Assembly: GCA_017794945.1 (NCBI GenBank)
Contig: CP051239.1
Span: forward strand, 1,054,001-1,118,000
DNA: 64,000 nucleotides
Direction: 5' to 3'
Origin: Alcanivorax sp.
GTDB taxonomy: Bacteria > Pseudomonadota > Gammaproteobacteria > Pseudomonadales > Alcanivoracaceae
This document shows, piece by piece, positions 21,005 through 28,686 of the stretch. The position numbers and the translations under genes were made by a program. The notes beneath the pieces are model-generated. The model was not told where the DNA came from. It saw only the letters and a list, made by a program, of their open reading frames with translations, and did not search any database. Every line of letters begins with the position of its first letter. The first letter of the stretch is position 1.

Positions 21005-22444
21005 ATGGACAATGCAATGAAGCGGAGCCCGATAACGCCCCTGAGTCTGCTGCTGGCCACCCTGGCCGCGGGCGGCGCCCAGGCCGCGGACCTCACCAAT
21101 GTCGCCAACGCCGCCTGGGATTACGACGGTACCTGGCGCGCCGACCGCCAGACCTGGGAAGCGGATCAGGAAACGCTGGTACAGGGGCGGGCCGCGCTGC
21201 TGCCGACCATCGATGCCAGCCACCGCCATTCGGAAATCAACCAAACCTACGAATCGACGGGTGACCTGGAGATAGACGGTAGATCCCGTTCCACCTCGGT
21301 GACGCTAACGCAACCGCTGTTCCGCCTGGATGCCTTCTACGGCTACAAGGAAGCCAAGTCGCTGACCTCCGTAGCCCAGGCCGAGTTCTACCAGTCCCGC
21401 CAGGATTTCGTGCTGCGCGTGGCGCAGGGCTACTTCGGCGTGCTGCGCGCCTGGGACACCCTGGTGTCCGCCCAGGCCGAGGAGAAGGCGATCAGCCGGC
21501 AGCTGGAGCAGTCCCAGGAACGTTTCGATGTGGGCCTGGTGGCCAGCACCGATGTGGAAGAAGCGCGCGCCGCCTACGACCTGGCCCGGGTGAACCTGAT
21601 CGTCGCCGAGCAGGAATTCGATATCGCCCGCGACCAGTTAGAAACACTCACTGGTCGTAAATGGGAGACGCTGGCGGAGTTGCGCGACGATCTGCCGATG
21701 GAGGGGCCGCAACCGTCAAAAATGAACGCCTGGATCGATAAGGCCGCGTACCAGAATCCGCAGATTCTCGCCGCCCGCTACAGCGCCAAAGCAGCGGGTT
21801 TTACGGCCGACCGACAACTGGGGGCCATGCTTCCAAAGGTTCAGTTGTTCGCTGAGTATCAACACAACCACAATACCGATCCAAGCGTCTCGGGGGGCGA
21901 CCCCGGCAATCAACTCACGCAATTCTACTCGACGCAACCGGACACTAATTCAAAGACTATCGGCATTGAAGTAACCGTGCCGCTGTTCCGCGGTGGCGGC
22001 CTCAACAGCCAGCGCAAGCAGGCGGCCCTGCTCGCCGACGCCGCCGGCCAGCGGTACCAGCAGACGATTCGCGACATCAGCCAGCAGGCGCGCACCTTCT
22101 ACCGCACCGTGGAAGCCGACGCCCTGCGCGTGGAAGCCCGCCGCCAGGCGATCCGCTCCACCCGTTCCGCTCTGGAAGCCACCCAGTCCGGCTACGAAGT
22201 GGGCACCCGTAACGTGGTCGACGTGCTCAACGCCCAGCAGGCGCTGTACGCCGCCCAGCGGGACTACGCCAACGCCCGCTACGACTACATCCTCGACACC
22301 CTGACCCTGAAATCAGCGGCCGGCGAGCTGGATGTGGAAGATCTGGTGGCGGTGAACGAATGGCTGTCCGACCAGGAAACCCTGGATCTCTACAATCCGG
22401 ACCTGGAAGGCCAGAGCGAAGAGCAGATGGTCACGCCGCGCTGA
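21005..22444 (+). CDS. tolC: TolC family outer-membrane channel
   Basis: 479-residue outer-membrane efflux duct. A signal peptide ends about residue 27 (GGAQA|ADLTN), followed by two repeated OEP halves with long coiled helices (VAQGYFGVLRAWDTLVSAQA; ARTFYRTVEADALRVEARRQ) and the typical SGYEVGTRNVVDVLNAQQ motif. TolC works with inner-membrane pumps for drug efflux and type I secretion. It diverges from thiC/nudF as tolC does from nudF in E. coli, and its last 55 nt overlap the convergent waaA gene. It ends in an acidic tail. Confidence 0.94.
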   Translation: MDNAMKRSPITPLSLLLATLAAGGAQAADLTNVANAAWDYDGTWRADRQTWEADQETLVQGRAALLPTIDASHRHSEINQTYESTGDLEIDGRSRSTSVTLTQPLFRLDAFYGYKEAKSLTSVAQAEFYQSRQDFVLRVAQGYFGVLRAWDTLVSAQAEEKAISRQLEQSQERFDVGLVASTDVEEARAAYDLARVNLIVAEQEFDIARDQLETLTGRKWETLAELRDDLPMEGPQPSKMNAWIDKAAYQNPQILAARYSAKAAGFTADRQLGAMLPKVQLFAEYQHNHNTDPSVSGGDPGNQLTQFYSTQPDTNSKTIGIEVTVPLFRGGGLNSQRKQAALLADAAGQRYQQTIRDISQQARTFYRTVEADALRVEARRQAIRSTRSALEATQSGYEVGTRNVVDVLNAQQALYAAQRDYANARYDYILDTLTLKSAAGELDVEDLVAVNEWLSDQETLDLYNPDLEGQSEEQMVTPR

Positions 22445-23667
22445 AGCGCGCCCCGGTTGGCGGCCACCACGGCCGCCGCCGCCTCGCCCAGACGCCGGCG
22501 CTCGCCGGCGTCGTCCAGCAGGGCGCCGACCCGCGACGCCAGAACGTCCTCATCGGTCACCCGTGACAAGGCCCCGGCCCGGTCCAGCAGATCCGCGATG
22601 GCGGTGAAATTATGCAGCCGTGGTCCGGTCAGCACCGGCACCCCCCAGGCCGCCGGCTCAAGCAGATTGTGGCCGCCCACCGGCACCAGCGAACCGCCCA
22701 CGAAGGCCACGTCGGCGGCACCGAACAGCATCAGCAACTCGCCCATGGTGTCCGCCAGATAGAGATTCACCGCCGCGTCCACCTGGTCGCCCCGGCTGCG
22801 CCGGGCCACGGTCATGCCGTGCCGGGCGGCCAGCCCGGCCACTTCGTCGAAACGCTCCGGGTGGCGGGGCACCAGCATCAGCAGCGCGTCGGGGTGCCGC
22901 TCAAGCACCCGGCGGTGGGCCGCCAGCACCGGCTCGTCCTCGCCGGGGTGGGTGCTGGCCGCGATCCACACCGGCCGCGCCGCGAAGCGCTGGCGCAGCG
23001 ACGCCGCCTGGTCGCGCAGCGACTCGTCGAGGGTGAGATCGAATTTAACGCTGCCGTTAACGCGAATGCGCTCCGGGTCGGCGCCCAGCGCCTGGAAGCG
23101 GTCCGCTTCCGCCCGGGTCTGCACCGCCAGCAGGTCGAAGCGCGCCAGCATCGGCCGCACCAGCTTAGGCAGGCGCCGGTAACCGCGGTAGCTGTTCTCC
23201 GACAGGCGCCCGTTCATCAGCAACAGTCGCGCCCCGTGGGCCTTGGCGGCGGCGCACAGGTTGGGCCACAGCTCGGTTTCCAGAATCACCACCAAGCGCG
23301 GATCAAAGGCGCGCCAGAAACGCCGGTAGGCGGCGGGCAGCTCCCAGGGGCAATAGACGTGGGTGACCCGGTCGCCGAACAGCGCCTGGACCCGTTCCGA
23401 GCCGGTGGGCGTGGTGGTGGTCACCACCAGCGGCGTGTCCGGGTGGCGCGCCAGCAACGCCTCGATCAGCGGCGCCGCCGCCAGGGTCTCCCCCACGGAC
23501 ACGGCGTGAATCCAGACGCTGCCGCGCAGCCGGCCGCGCCCCAGCCCCAGGGCCAGACGCTCCCGCCAGCGGCGCCGGTACGCCGGCGCGCGGCGGCCGC
23601 GCCACCAAAGACGCGCGAACAGGAGCGGCAACAAAGCGTACCAAAGCAACGAATAGAGCAAGCGCAT
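22390..23667 (-). CDS. waaA: Kdo transferase (WaaA/KdtA)
   Basis: 425-residue inner-membrane glycosyltransferase (GT30) that adds Kdo to lipid IVA in LPS synthesis. The N-terminal membrane anchor (LLYSLLWYALLPLLFARLWW) is followed by HAVSVGE, TTTTPTGSERV and, later, FVGGSLVPVGGHNLLEPAAW, all typical of KdtA. I start at ATG 23667 (GGAA upstream) and not at the upstream 23742, giving the usual length. The last residues are coded opposite the end of tolC. Confidence 0.96.
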   Translation of the reverse strand: MRLLYSLLWYALLPLLFARLWWRGRRAPAYRRRWRERLALGLGRGRLRGSVWIHAVSVGETLAAAPLIEALLARHPDTPLVVTTTTPTGSERVQALFGDRVTHVYCPWELPAAYRRFWRAFDPRLVVILETELWPNLCAAAKAHGARLLLMNGRLSENSYRGYRRLPKLVRPMLARFDLLAVQTRAEADRFQALGADPERIRVNGSVKFDLTLDESLRDQAASLRQRFAARPVWIAASTHPGEDEPVLAAHRRVLERHPDALLMLVPRHPERFDEVAGLAARHGMTVARRSRGDQVDAAVNLYLADTMGELLMLFGAADVAFVGGSLVPVGGHNLLEPAAWGVPVLTGPRLHNFTAIADLLDRAGALSRVTDEDVLASRVGALLDDAGERRRLGEAAAAVVAANRGALQRGVTICSSLWPSRSGL

Positions 23668-23717
23668 GGGCGATTCCGTCGGATCTCGGGTGCCGGACAC
23701 CTGACGTCCGACCCGGC

Positions 23718-23737
23718 CGGCTATGCTAGCATAGCCG
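23718..23737. promoter_or_regulatory. 20-bp perfect palindrome between waaA and FAD oxidoreductase genes
   Basis: CGGCTATGCTAGCATAGCCG lies between the two divergent genes, 51 nt from waaA and 23 nt from the oxidoreductase start. Each arm contains a possible -10 (TAGCAT / TATGCT), so it may be a shared core promoter, an operator, or both. Confidence 0.5.
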
Positions 23738-23759
23738 CGCATTTCATCGATGGTGATCC

Positions 23760-24980
23760 ATGACCGTGAGCGTGACTTCCCCGGTGTTGAAACCGGACAT
23801 CCTGATCTTCGGCGGCGGCATCGCCGGCCTGTGGCTGATCAACCACCTGCAACGGCGCGGCTATCAATGCCTGCTGCTGGAAACCGGCACCCTGGGCGGC
23901 GCCCAGACTCTGGCCAGCCAGGGCATCATCCACGGCGGCCTGAAATACGCCCTGGGCGGCACCCTGTCCAGCGAGTCGGAGGCCATCGCCGGCATGCCGG
24001 ACCGCTGGCGCCAGGCCATCGACGGCCAGGGCCCGGTGGACCTGAGCGGCCTGCGGGTGCTCAGCGACACCCAGCACCTCTGGTCCGCCGGTTCGGTGGC
24101 CAGCCGCATGACCACCTTCTTCGCCAGCCGCATGCTGCGCGGGCGCATCGAAAAGCTGAAGCGCCCGGACTTCCCCTCCGCCTTGGCGGACCGCCGCTTC
24201 AAGGGTCAGGTCTACCGCCTGGACGATCTGGTGGTGGACACCGAAAGCCTGCTCGAGGTGCTCACCGCGCCGGTGCGCGACCGGTTGCTGCACTTCGACC
24301 CGGCGCGCCACCCGCTGAGCTGGAACCAACACGGCCTGGAAGCGGTGGCCCTGGATGGCGTGCGCATCGAACCGAAACTGACCGTGCTGGCCGCCGGCGA
24401 AGGCAACGCCGGCCTGCTCCAGGACGCTCAGAAAGCCGAACTGTTTCCCAGTGAGGCGGCGCAGAGCCGGCCGCTGAAAATGGTGTTGCTCAAGCACCGT
24501 CTCGGGCACCGCCTCTATGCCCACTGCGTGGGCACCAGCAACAAACCCCGGCTCACCGTGACCACCCACGACATGAAGGACGGCAGCCTGGTGTGGTACC
24601 TGGGCGGCGATCTGGCGGAAAAAGGCGTGGAGCGCAGCGACGCCCAGCAGCTGGCCGCGGCGCGCCGGGAACTGGACGAACTGTTTCCCTGGCTGGACTT
24701 TTCCGACGCCGGGCTGGCGCTGATGGACGTGGCCCGCGCCGAACCGCGCCAGCAGGGCCTGGCAAAGCCGGACAACGCCTACGCCCGGCGCGACCGGGAT
24801 CTGGTGATCACCTGGCCCACCAAACTGACGCTGGCGCCGGACCTGGGCGACCGGGTGGAAGCCCTGATCCAGGAACGCGGCCTGGAAGCCGGCGCGCCGC
24901 TGCCGCCGATCCCGGGGGAGCTGCGACGGGCCGACATCGGCCGGCCACAGTGGCACCGCCTGTTCGAGGAGCAAGACTGA
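23760..24980 (+). CDS. FAD-dependent oxidoreductase (DAO family)
   Basis: 406-residue flavoprotein with a Rossmann FAD motif at the N-terminus (ILIFGGGIAGLWLINHLQRR) and the DAO-type SQGIIHGGLKYALGG patch that resembles the glycerol-3-phosphate dehydrogenase and hydroxyglutarate oxidase group. The substrate is not predictable. Its stop codon overlaps the start of the aldo/keto reductase (TGATG), so the two form a coupled pair, possibly acting on consecutive steps. It diverges from waaA. Confidence 0.85.
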   Translation: MTVSVTSPVLKPDILIFGGGIAGLWLINHLQRRGYQCLLLETGTLGGAQTLASQGIIHGGLKYALGGTLSSESEAIAGMPDRWRQAIDGQGPVDLSGLRVLSDTQHLWSAGSVASRMTTFFASRMLRGRIEKLKRPDFPSALADRRFKGQVYRLDDLVVDTESLLEVLTAPVRDRLLHFDPARHPLSWNQHGLEAVALDGVRIEPKLTVLAAGEGNAGLLQDAQKAELFPSEAAQSRPLKMVLLKHRLGHRLYAHCVGTSNKPRLTVTTHDMKDGSLVWYLGGDLAEKGVERSDAQQLAAARRELDELFPWLDFSDAGLALMDVARAEPRQQGLAKPDNAYARRDRDLVITWPTKLTLAPDLGDRVEALIQERGLEAGAPLPPIPGELRRADIGRPQWHRLFEEQD

Positions 24981-25762
24981 TGGCCTTTCTGCGTCCACTC
25001 GGAGACACCGGTCTCACGGTCAGCGCTCTGGGCCTGGGCACGGTCAAGATCGGCCGCGACCAGGGGGTGAAGTACCCCACCGCGTTTTCGATCCCCGACG
25101 ACGACGCGGTACGGAACCTGCTGGCCCGTGCCCGCGAGCTGGGCATCAACCTGATCGACACCGCGCCCGCCTACGGGCGTAGCGAAGAGCGGCTCGGCCA
25201 ATTGCTGCCGAACCGCCAGGACTGGGTGATCGTGTCCAAGGTGGGCGAGGAATTCAGCGACGGCGAAAGCCATTTTGATTTCTCTCCGGCGCACACCCGG
25301 GCGTCGGTGGAACGCAGCCTGCGGCGGCTGAACACCGACTACCTGGACTGCGTGCTGATTCATTCCGACGGCAACGATCTGGACGTGCTGCGCGGCGGCG
25401 CTCTGGACGTGTTGGCGGACATGAAACAGGCCGGCCTGATCCGCGCCATCGGCATGTCCACCAAAACCGTGGCCGGCGGCATCGAAGCGCTCAAACGCGG
25501 CGACGTGGCGATGGTCACCTACAACCTGAAGCAGGACGACGAGCGACCGGTGATCGACCACGCCGCCGCCCACCACAAGGGCATCCTGATCAAGAAAGCT
25601 TTCGCCAGCGGCCACCTGGCCGGCGATCACCCCGATCCGGTACAGGCCAGCCTCGACAAGGTGCTGGGCACCGCCGGCGTGAGCGCGGTGATCGCGGGCA
25701 CCGTCAATCCCCTCCACCTGGAAGAAAACGTGCGCAAGGCCCGCCTCGCCTGCGGCGAGTAG
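24980..25762 (+). CDS. Aldo/keto reductase
   Basis: 260-residue NADPH-type reductase with an AKR TIM barrel. Visible catalytic tetrad parts are D in NLIDTAPAYGRSEERLG with Tyr in the same segment, Lys in VIVSKVGEE, and His in DCVLIHSDG; the C-terminal cofactor region reads AVIAGTVNPLHLEENVR. Its start overlaps the FAD oxidoreductase stop (TGATG). Substrate unknown. A MITE-like repeat begins 19 nt after its stop. Confidence 0.87.
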   Translation: MAFLRPLGDTGLTVSALGLGTVKIGRDQGVKYPTAFSIPDDDAVRNLLARARELGINLIDTAPAYGRSEERLGQLLPNRQDWVIVSKVGEEFSDGESHFDFSPAHTRASVERSLRRLNTDYLDCVLIHSDGNDLDVLRGGALDVLADMKQAGLIRAIGMSTKTVAGGIEALKRGDVAMVTYNLKQDDERPVIDHAAAHHKGILIKKAFASGHLAGDHPDPVQASLDKVLGTAGVSAVIAGTVNPLHLEENVRKARLACGE

Positions 25763-25781
25763 GCCCACGCCCACAAAAAAA

Positions 25782-26046
25782 GGTTCATCGCGTTTTAGCG
25801 GGAAGAGGTACTTTGATCGTCGCTGGATCCCTCCATTGGGGACGTGGGACAAGGGTGGGCGCCAGCTATGACCCGGGGCGGTAACTCTTCCTGCGGAGCG
25901 TGTCTGTGTTATGCCCTTCCGGGACCCTGGAGAACAGGACGTTCGACAGGGAGTCTACAGGGATGTATTCACGACGTTCCCGGAAGGGCATAACACAGAC
26001 ACGCGACCCCGGCTGGAGAGACCTTCCCGCTAAAGCGCGATGAACC
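25782..26046. repeat. MITE-like inverted-repeat element (non-coding)
   Basis: 265-bp element between the aldo/keto reductase and DUF6351 genes. Terminal inverted repeats 25782-25805 and 26023-26046 match at 23 of 24 bases (ends GGTTCATCGCG). A second, perfect 27-bp inverted repeat pairs 25898-25924 with 25978-26004 around a 53-nt loop. Exactly seven A flank each end (25775-25781 and 26047-26053), as expected for a 7-bp target duplication. No coding sequence of note is inside. This fills most of the 362-nt gene-free stretch 25763-26124. Confidence 0.7.
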
Positions 26047-26072
26047 AAAAAAAGCCCCCGGTTAAGGGGGCT
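26047..26072 (-). terminator. Rho-independent terminator of the DUF6351 gene
   Basis: On the minus strand AGCCCCC (26066-26072) pairs with GGGGGCT (26053-26059), followed by seven T. It lies 53 nt after the DUF6351 stop. Its T-run is the apparent insertion target of the adjacent inverted-repeat element. Confidence 0.8.
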
Positions 26073-26124
26073 GGCGAGGCCGACTCTCATCAGCTAAAAA
26101 CACTCTCCCAAGGCACGCTAAACA

Positions 26125-28461
26125 CTAGAGGTTATCGGGACGCCCCTGATCCGGCTGGCTGTAATCGCAGACCCCGTCCGGGAAGATCGCGTTGAGCCGT
26201 GCGATCTGATCGCCGTCCGGCTCCCAGTCACCGTAAGTACCGTCGCTCAAGGCGGTGGCCACGGGCTTCAAGCCACACTTGAAGACATCGCCCTCGGTGG
26301 GCGCGCCCGCCACGATCCGCGAGGTGGTGTAGATCGGGAATTCGCGGGTGCAGGCCCCCGCCGGGGCGTCGTCCAGCGCACCATCCCAGACGTCGTCACC
26401 ACGGGCGATCAGGGTGCCGTCGGTGGCGAAGCAGCTGTCCCGCGCCAGGGCAGGCCGGTTGGCGGCCACGCTCTGATCCGGGTTGGCGCGGATGTTGGCC
26501 ATCCAGTCTTCGATCACTTCCAGCGCCATGGGCACATGGCTGAAGTCTTCCTCGGGACGGGCGTCGGTGAACCAGATCACCTGATTGTCCGCGTGGCCGG
26601 CGAAATCCTCCATCCGCTGACGCACCACGAAGGACTGGTGCACGTTGTGCATGTCCAGTTCGTGCTCCAGGTAGGGGCGCCAGTCGATGATGGGAATGCC
26701 GCCGGATTCACCATGGAACACCATGCCGGAGGTGTAGGCGCCGTTCATGGCCGCCAGGCTCCCCTCGGTACGCGGGGCCGGCACGGCGGGATCCTCGCTA
26801 AGCGTCATATTGCGGCGGCTCCATGGGTCGAACAGCGACGGGTCGCCCATCACGTCCTCTTCGCTGTACAGGAACGGGAAGCCCTCCTGGACCATGTCTT
26901 TCTGGTCCTTCCAGCCACCGACCTGTTCGTTGAGCGCCAGGAATTCCTCTTCGGTGATGTTGCCGTCCAGCAGTGCTTGCAGGCCGTACTGCACGCCCAC
27001 GTTATCGAACAGGGTGTTGGGGTAGCCGTCGCCATCGACGCCATAGATATTGCGCAGGTCGTCGTAATGGCTCCAGTTCACCGTGGCCATCAGACCCGGG
27101 GGCTGCATTTGATCCTGGTTGTCCGCCTGGCCGTAGTACGGGTTCATGGTCAGAGGAGTGAGGCCGCGCCAGGATTCCACGCATTCCGTGGAGCCCGGGG
27201 CACCGCCGTAGCCGAGCAGTTGCTTGGCGTCGTAGAGCGGGTCCGGCACGGCATCGGTGGCGTTAAGGCCCACCAGCCAGGTGCGGTTGGTGGTGGTCTG
27301 CCACTTTTCGTTGCCCTGGTCGGTGACGTCCATGTAATGCTCGAGCAGTTCGCAGTCGCCGATGTGGATGGTCTGGGTGACCATATCCGGGTAACTCTGC
27401 ACCGGAATCGCCGCGTCGATCAGACCCGGGTGGTTCTGCGCGTAAACGTACTGCTGGATGGCACCGCCGGAGGCGCCCAGGCCCACGGTGTAGAGCGGCT
27501 CGCCGTACTCTTCGACAAAGCGCTCCTTGACCATCAGCGCGGTTTCGCCGCCCACCTGCATATTGTAGTGCTCGCTCATGCGGGTGCCGGTGGAATAGAT
27601 GATCGCGTAACCCTGGCCGAGCACGTCCGGCTGCAGGGCGCGGCGGTTGTAGTCCATGCTGCCCTGGGTGTGGCCGATGCCGACGCCGCCCTGGAAACGG
27701 TACATCAGGCGGCCGTTCCACAGACCGGTGTCCAGGGAGCCCTCTTCCTCGCCGGCTTCCGCCAGCATGGCGATGGAGTAGATAAAGCGGTTGATGGTGC
27801 CGCGCTCCCAGCGCACCACGAAGTCCACTTCGCGGCCGTCCATCAACGTGGTGGTGGCCATGTCCGCGGGCCGGGAGGCCCCTTCGGGCAGCGGCTTGTA
27901 CTCATCACCGGTGGTGCGGTACCAGTACTCGGTGTAGGGCTCGATGCCACAATCGCGGCTCAGGCCGATTTGCTGATCGTTGTCGTCGTAGACCGGGAAA
28001 CCCTCGTCACCGTCGGTATCCACCAGCGGCTGCTTGCCCAGCTCGGAGACCGTGGTGCACACGAATGGATACTGATGCGGCCCGGAAAACATCGGGCCTT
28101 CCACCGGGTGGTTGGTCAGGGTCAGGCGCGCCAGGGTGCCGTGGTCCGGGTGGCGCACCAGCAAGGTGTTGTCGCCCTCCTCCAGACCGTCGATCACGCC
28201 TTCCAGCGCGCCATCACGCAGTTCGAACCCGGACAGATCCACCGTCTCGCCGTTGAGTCGCAGTTGCGCTTCCCCGAGCAGGCTGCTGGACCCGCTCACC
28301 GCCACCCGGGCGTCACCGCCACTGACCCACTCAGGCGCGCTGGACACCACCCGCAACCCCGCCGATGGGGCCTCATTATTGGAACTGGAATCACCGCCGC
28401 AGGCGGCGAGCAGACAGGCGACCGCCAAGGCGAGGACGCCGCCGGATACTGGTACTGACAT
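26125..28461 (-). CDS. DUF6351 family lipoprotein, probable alpha/beta hydrolase
   Basis: 778-residue exported protein with a lipobox (CLLAAC, Cys21, then GGDSSS), hence probably outer-membrane anchored. Residues about 35-115 form a small beta domain, then the large catalytic region contains a nucleophile-elbow-like YTVGLGASGGAIQQYVYA with Ser331. Residues like these and the overall length fit DUF6351, a family of uncharacterised hydrolases. It diverges from another lipoprotein hydrolase (28687), sharing a symmetric control region. The terminator is at 26047-26072. The substrate, perhaps a steroid, ester or polymer, is unknown. Confidence 0.82.
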   Translation of the reverse strand: MSVPVSGGVLALAVACLLAACGGDSSSNNEAPSAGLRVVSSAPEWVSGGDARVAVSGSSSLLGEAQLRLNGETVDLSGFELRDGALEGVIDGLEEGDNTLLVRHPDHGTLARLTLTNHPVEGPMFSGPHQYPFVCTTVSELGKQPLVDTDGDEGFPVYDDNDQQIGLSRDCGIEPYTEYWYRTTGDEYKPLPEGASRPADMATTTLMDGREVDFVVRWERGTINRFIYSIAMLAEAGEEEGSLDTGLWNGRLMYRFQGGVGIGHTQGSMDYNRRALQPDVLGQGYAIIYSTGTRMSEHYNMQVGGETALMVKERFVEEYGEPLYTVGLGASGGAIQQYVYAQNHPGLIDAAIPVQSYPDMVTQTIHIGDCELLEHYMDVTDQGNEKWQTTTNRTWLVGLNATDAVPDPLYDAKQLLGYGGAPGSTECVESWRGLTPLTMNPYYGQADNQDQMQPPGLMATVNWSHYDDLRNIYGVDGDGYPNTLFDNVGVQYGLQALLDGNITEEEFLALNEQVGGWKDQKDMVQEGFPFLYSEEDVMGDPSLFDPWSRRNMTLSEDPAVPAPRTEGSLAAMNGAYTSGMVFHGESGGIPIIDWRPYLEHELDMHNVHQSFVVRQRMEDFAGHADNQVIWFTDARPEEDFSHVPMALEVIEDWMANIRANPDQSVAANRPALARDSCFATDGTLIARGDDVWDGALDDAPAGACTREFPIYTTSRIVAGAPTEGDVFKCGLKPVATALSDGTYGDWEPDGDQIARLNAIFPDGVCDYSQPDQGRPDNL

Positions 28462-28541
28462 GTTGCTCTCCTGGGTATTGTTGTTATCGCTACCGCCTGA
28501 GCGGCATGCGCTTTCACGTTAAGAGCGGGTGAACAGGCAAA

Positions 28542-28621
28542 ACAGATACAGTTTCCGGTAAGTGGCTGACACAGTGACGCCGTGTCCACTGTTGCAGTCA
28601 AACAGCGCCAACTGTATCTGT
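28542..28621. promoter_or_regulatory. Symmetric control region between divergent lipoprotein hydrolases
   Basis: AACTGTATCTGT occurs twice, once facing each gene: plus strand 28610-28621 and minus strand 28542-28553 (perfect 12-bp inverted repeat, 56 nt apart). Nested between them is ACAGTG (28571-28576) with CACTGT (28587-28592), and GACAC/GTGTC around the same centre. This is a likely operator for one regulator controlling both genes. Confidence 0.6.
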
Positions 28622-28686
28622 CGCCACCGGTCCGTCGATGGCTAGATGGACCCGCATAACAACAAACAAAGCCCGGGAGAATCACC

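Noticed and set aside
25898-26004. Integron attC site
   Set aside because: The stem ends read GTTATGC and do not fit GTTRRRY, and no integrase or gene cassette is near.
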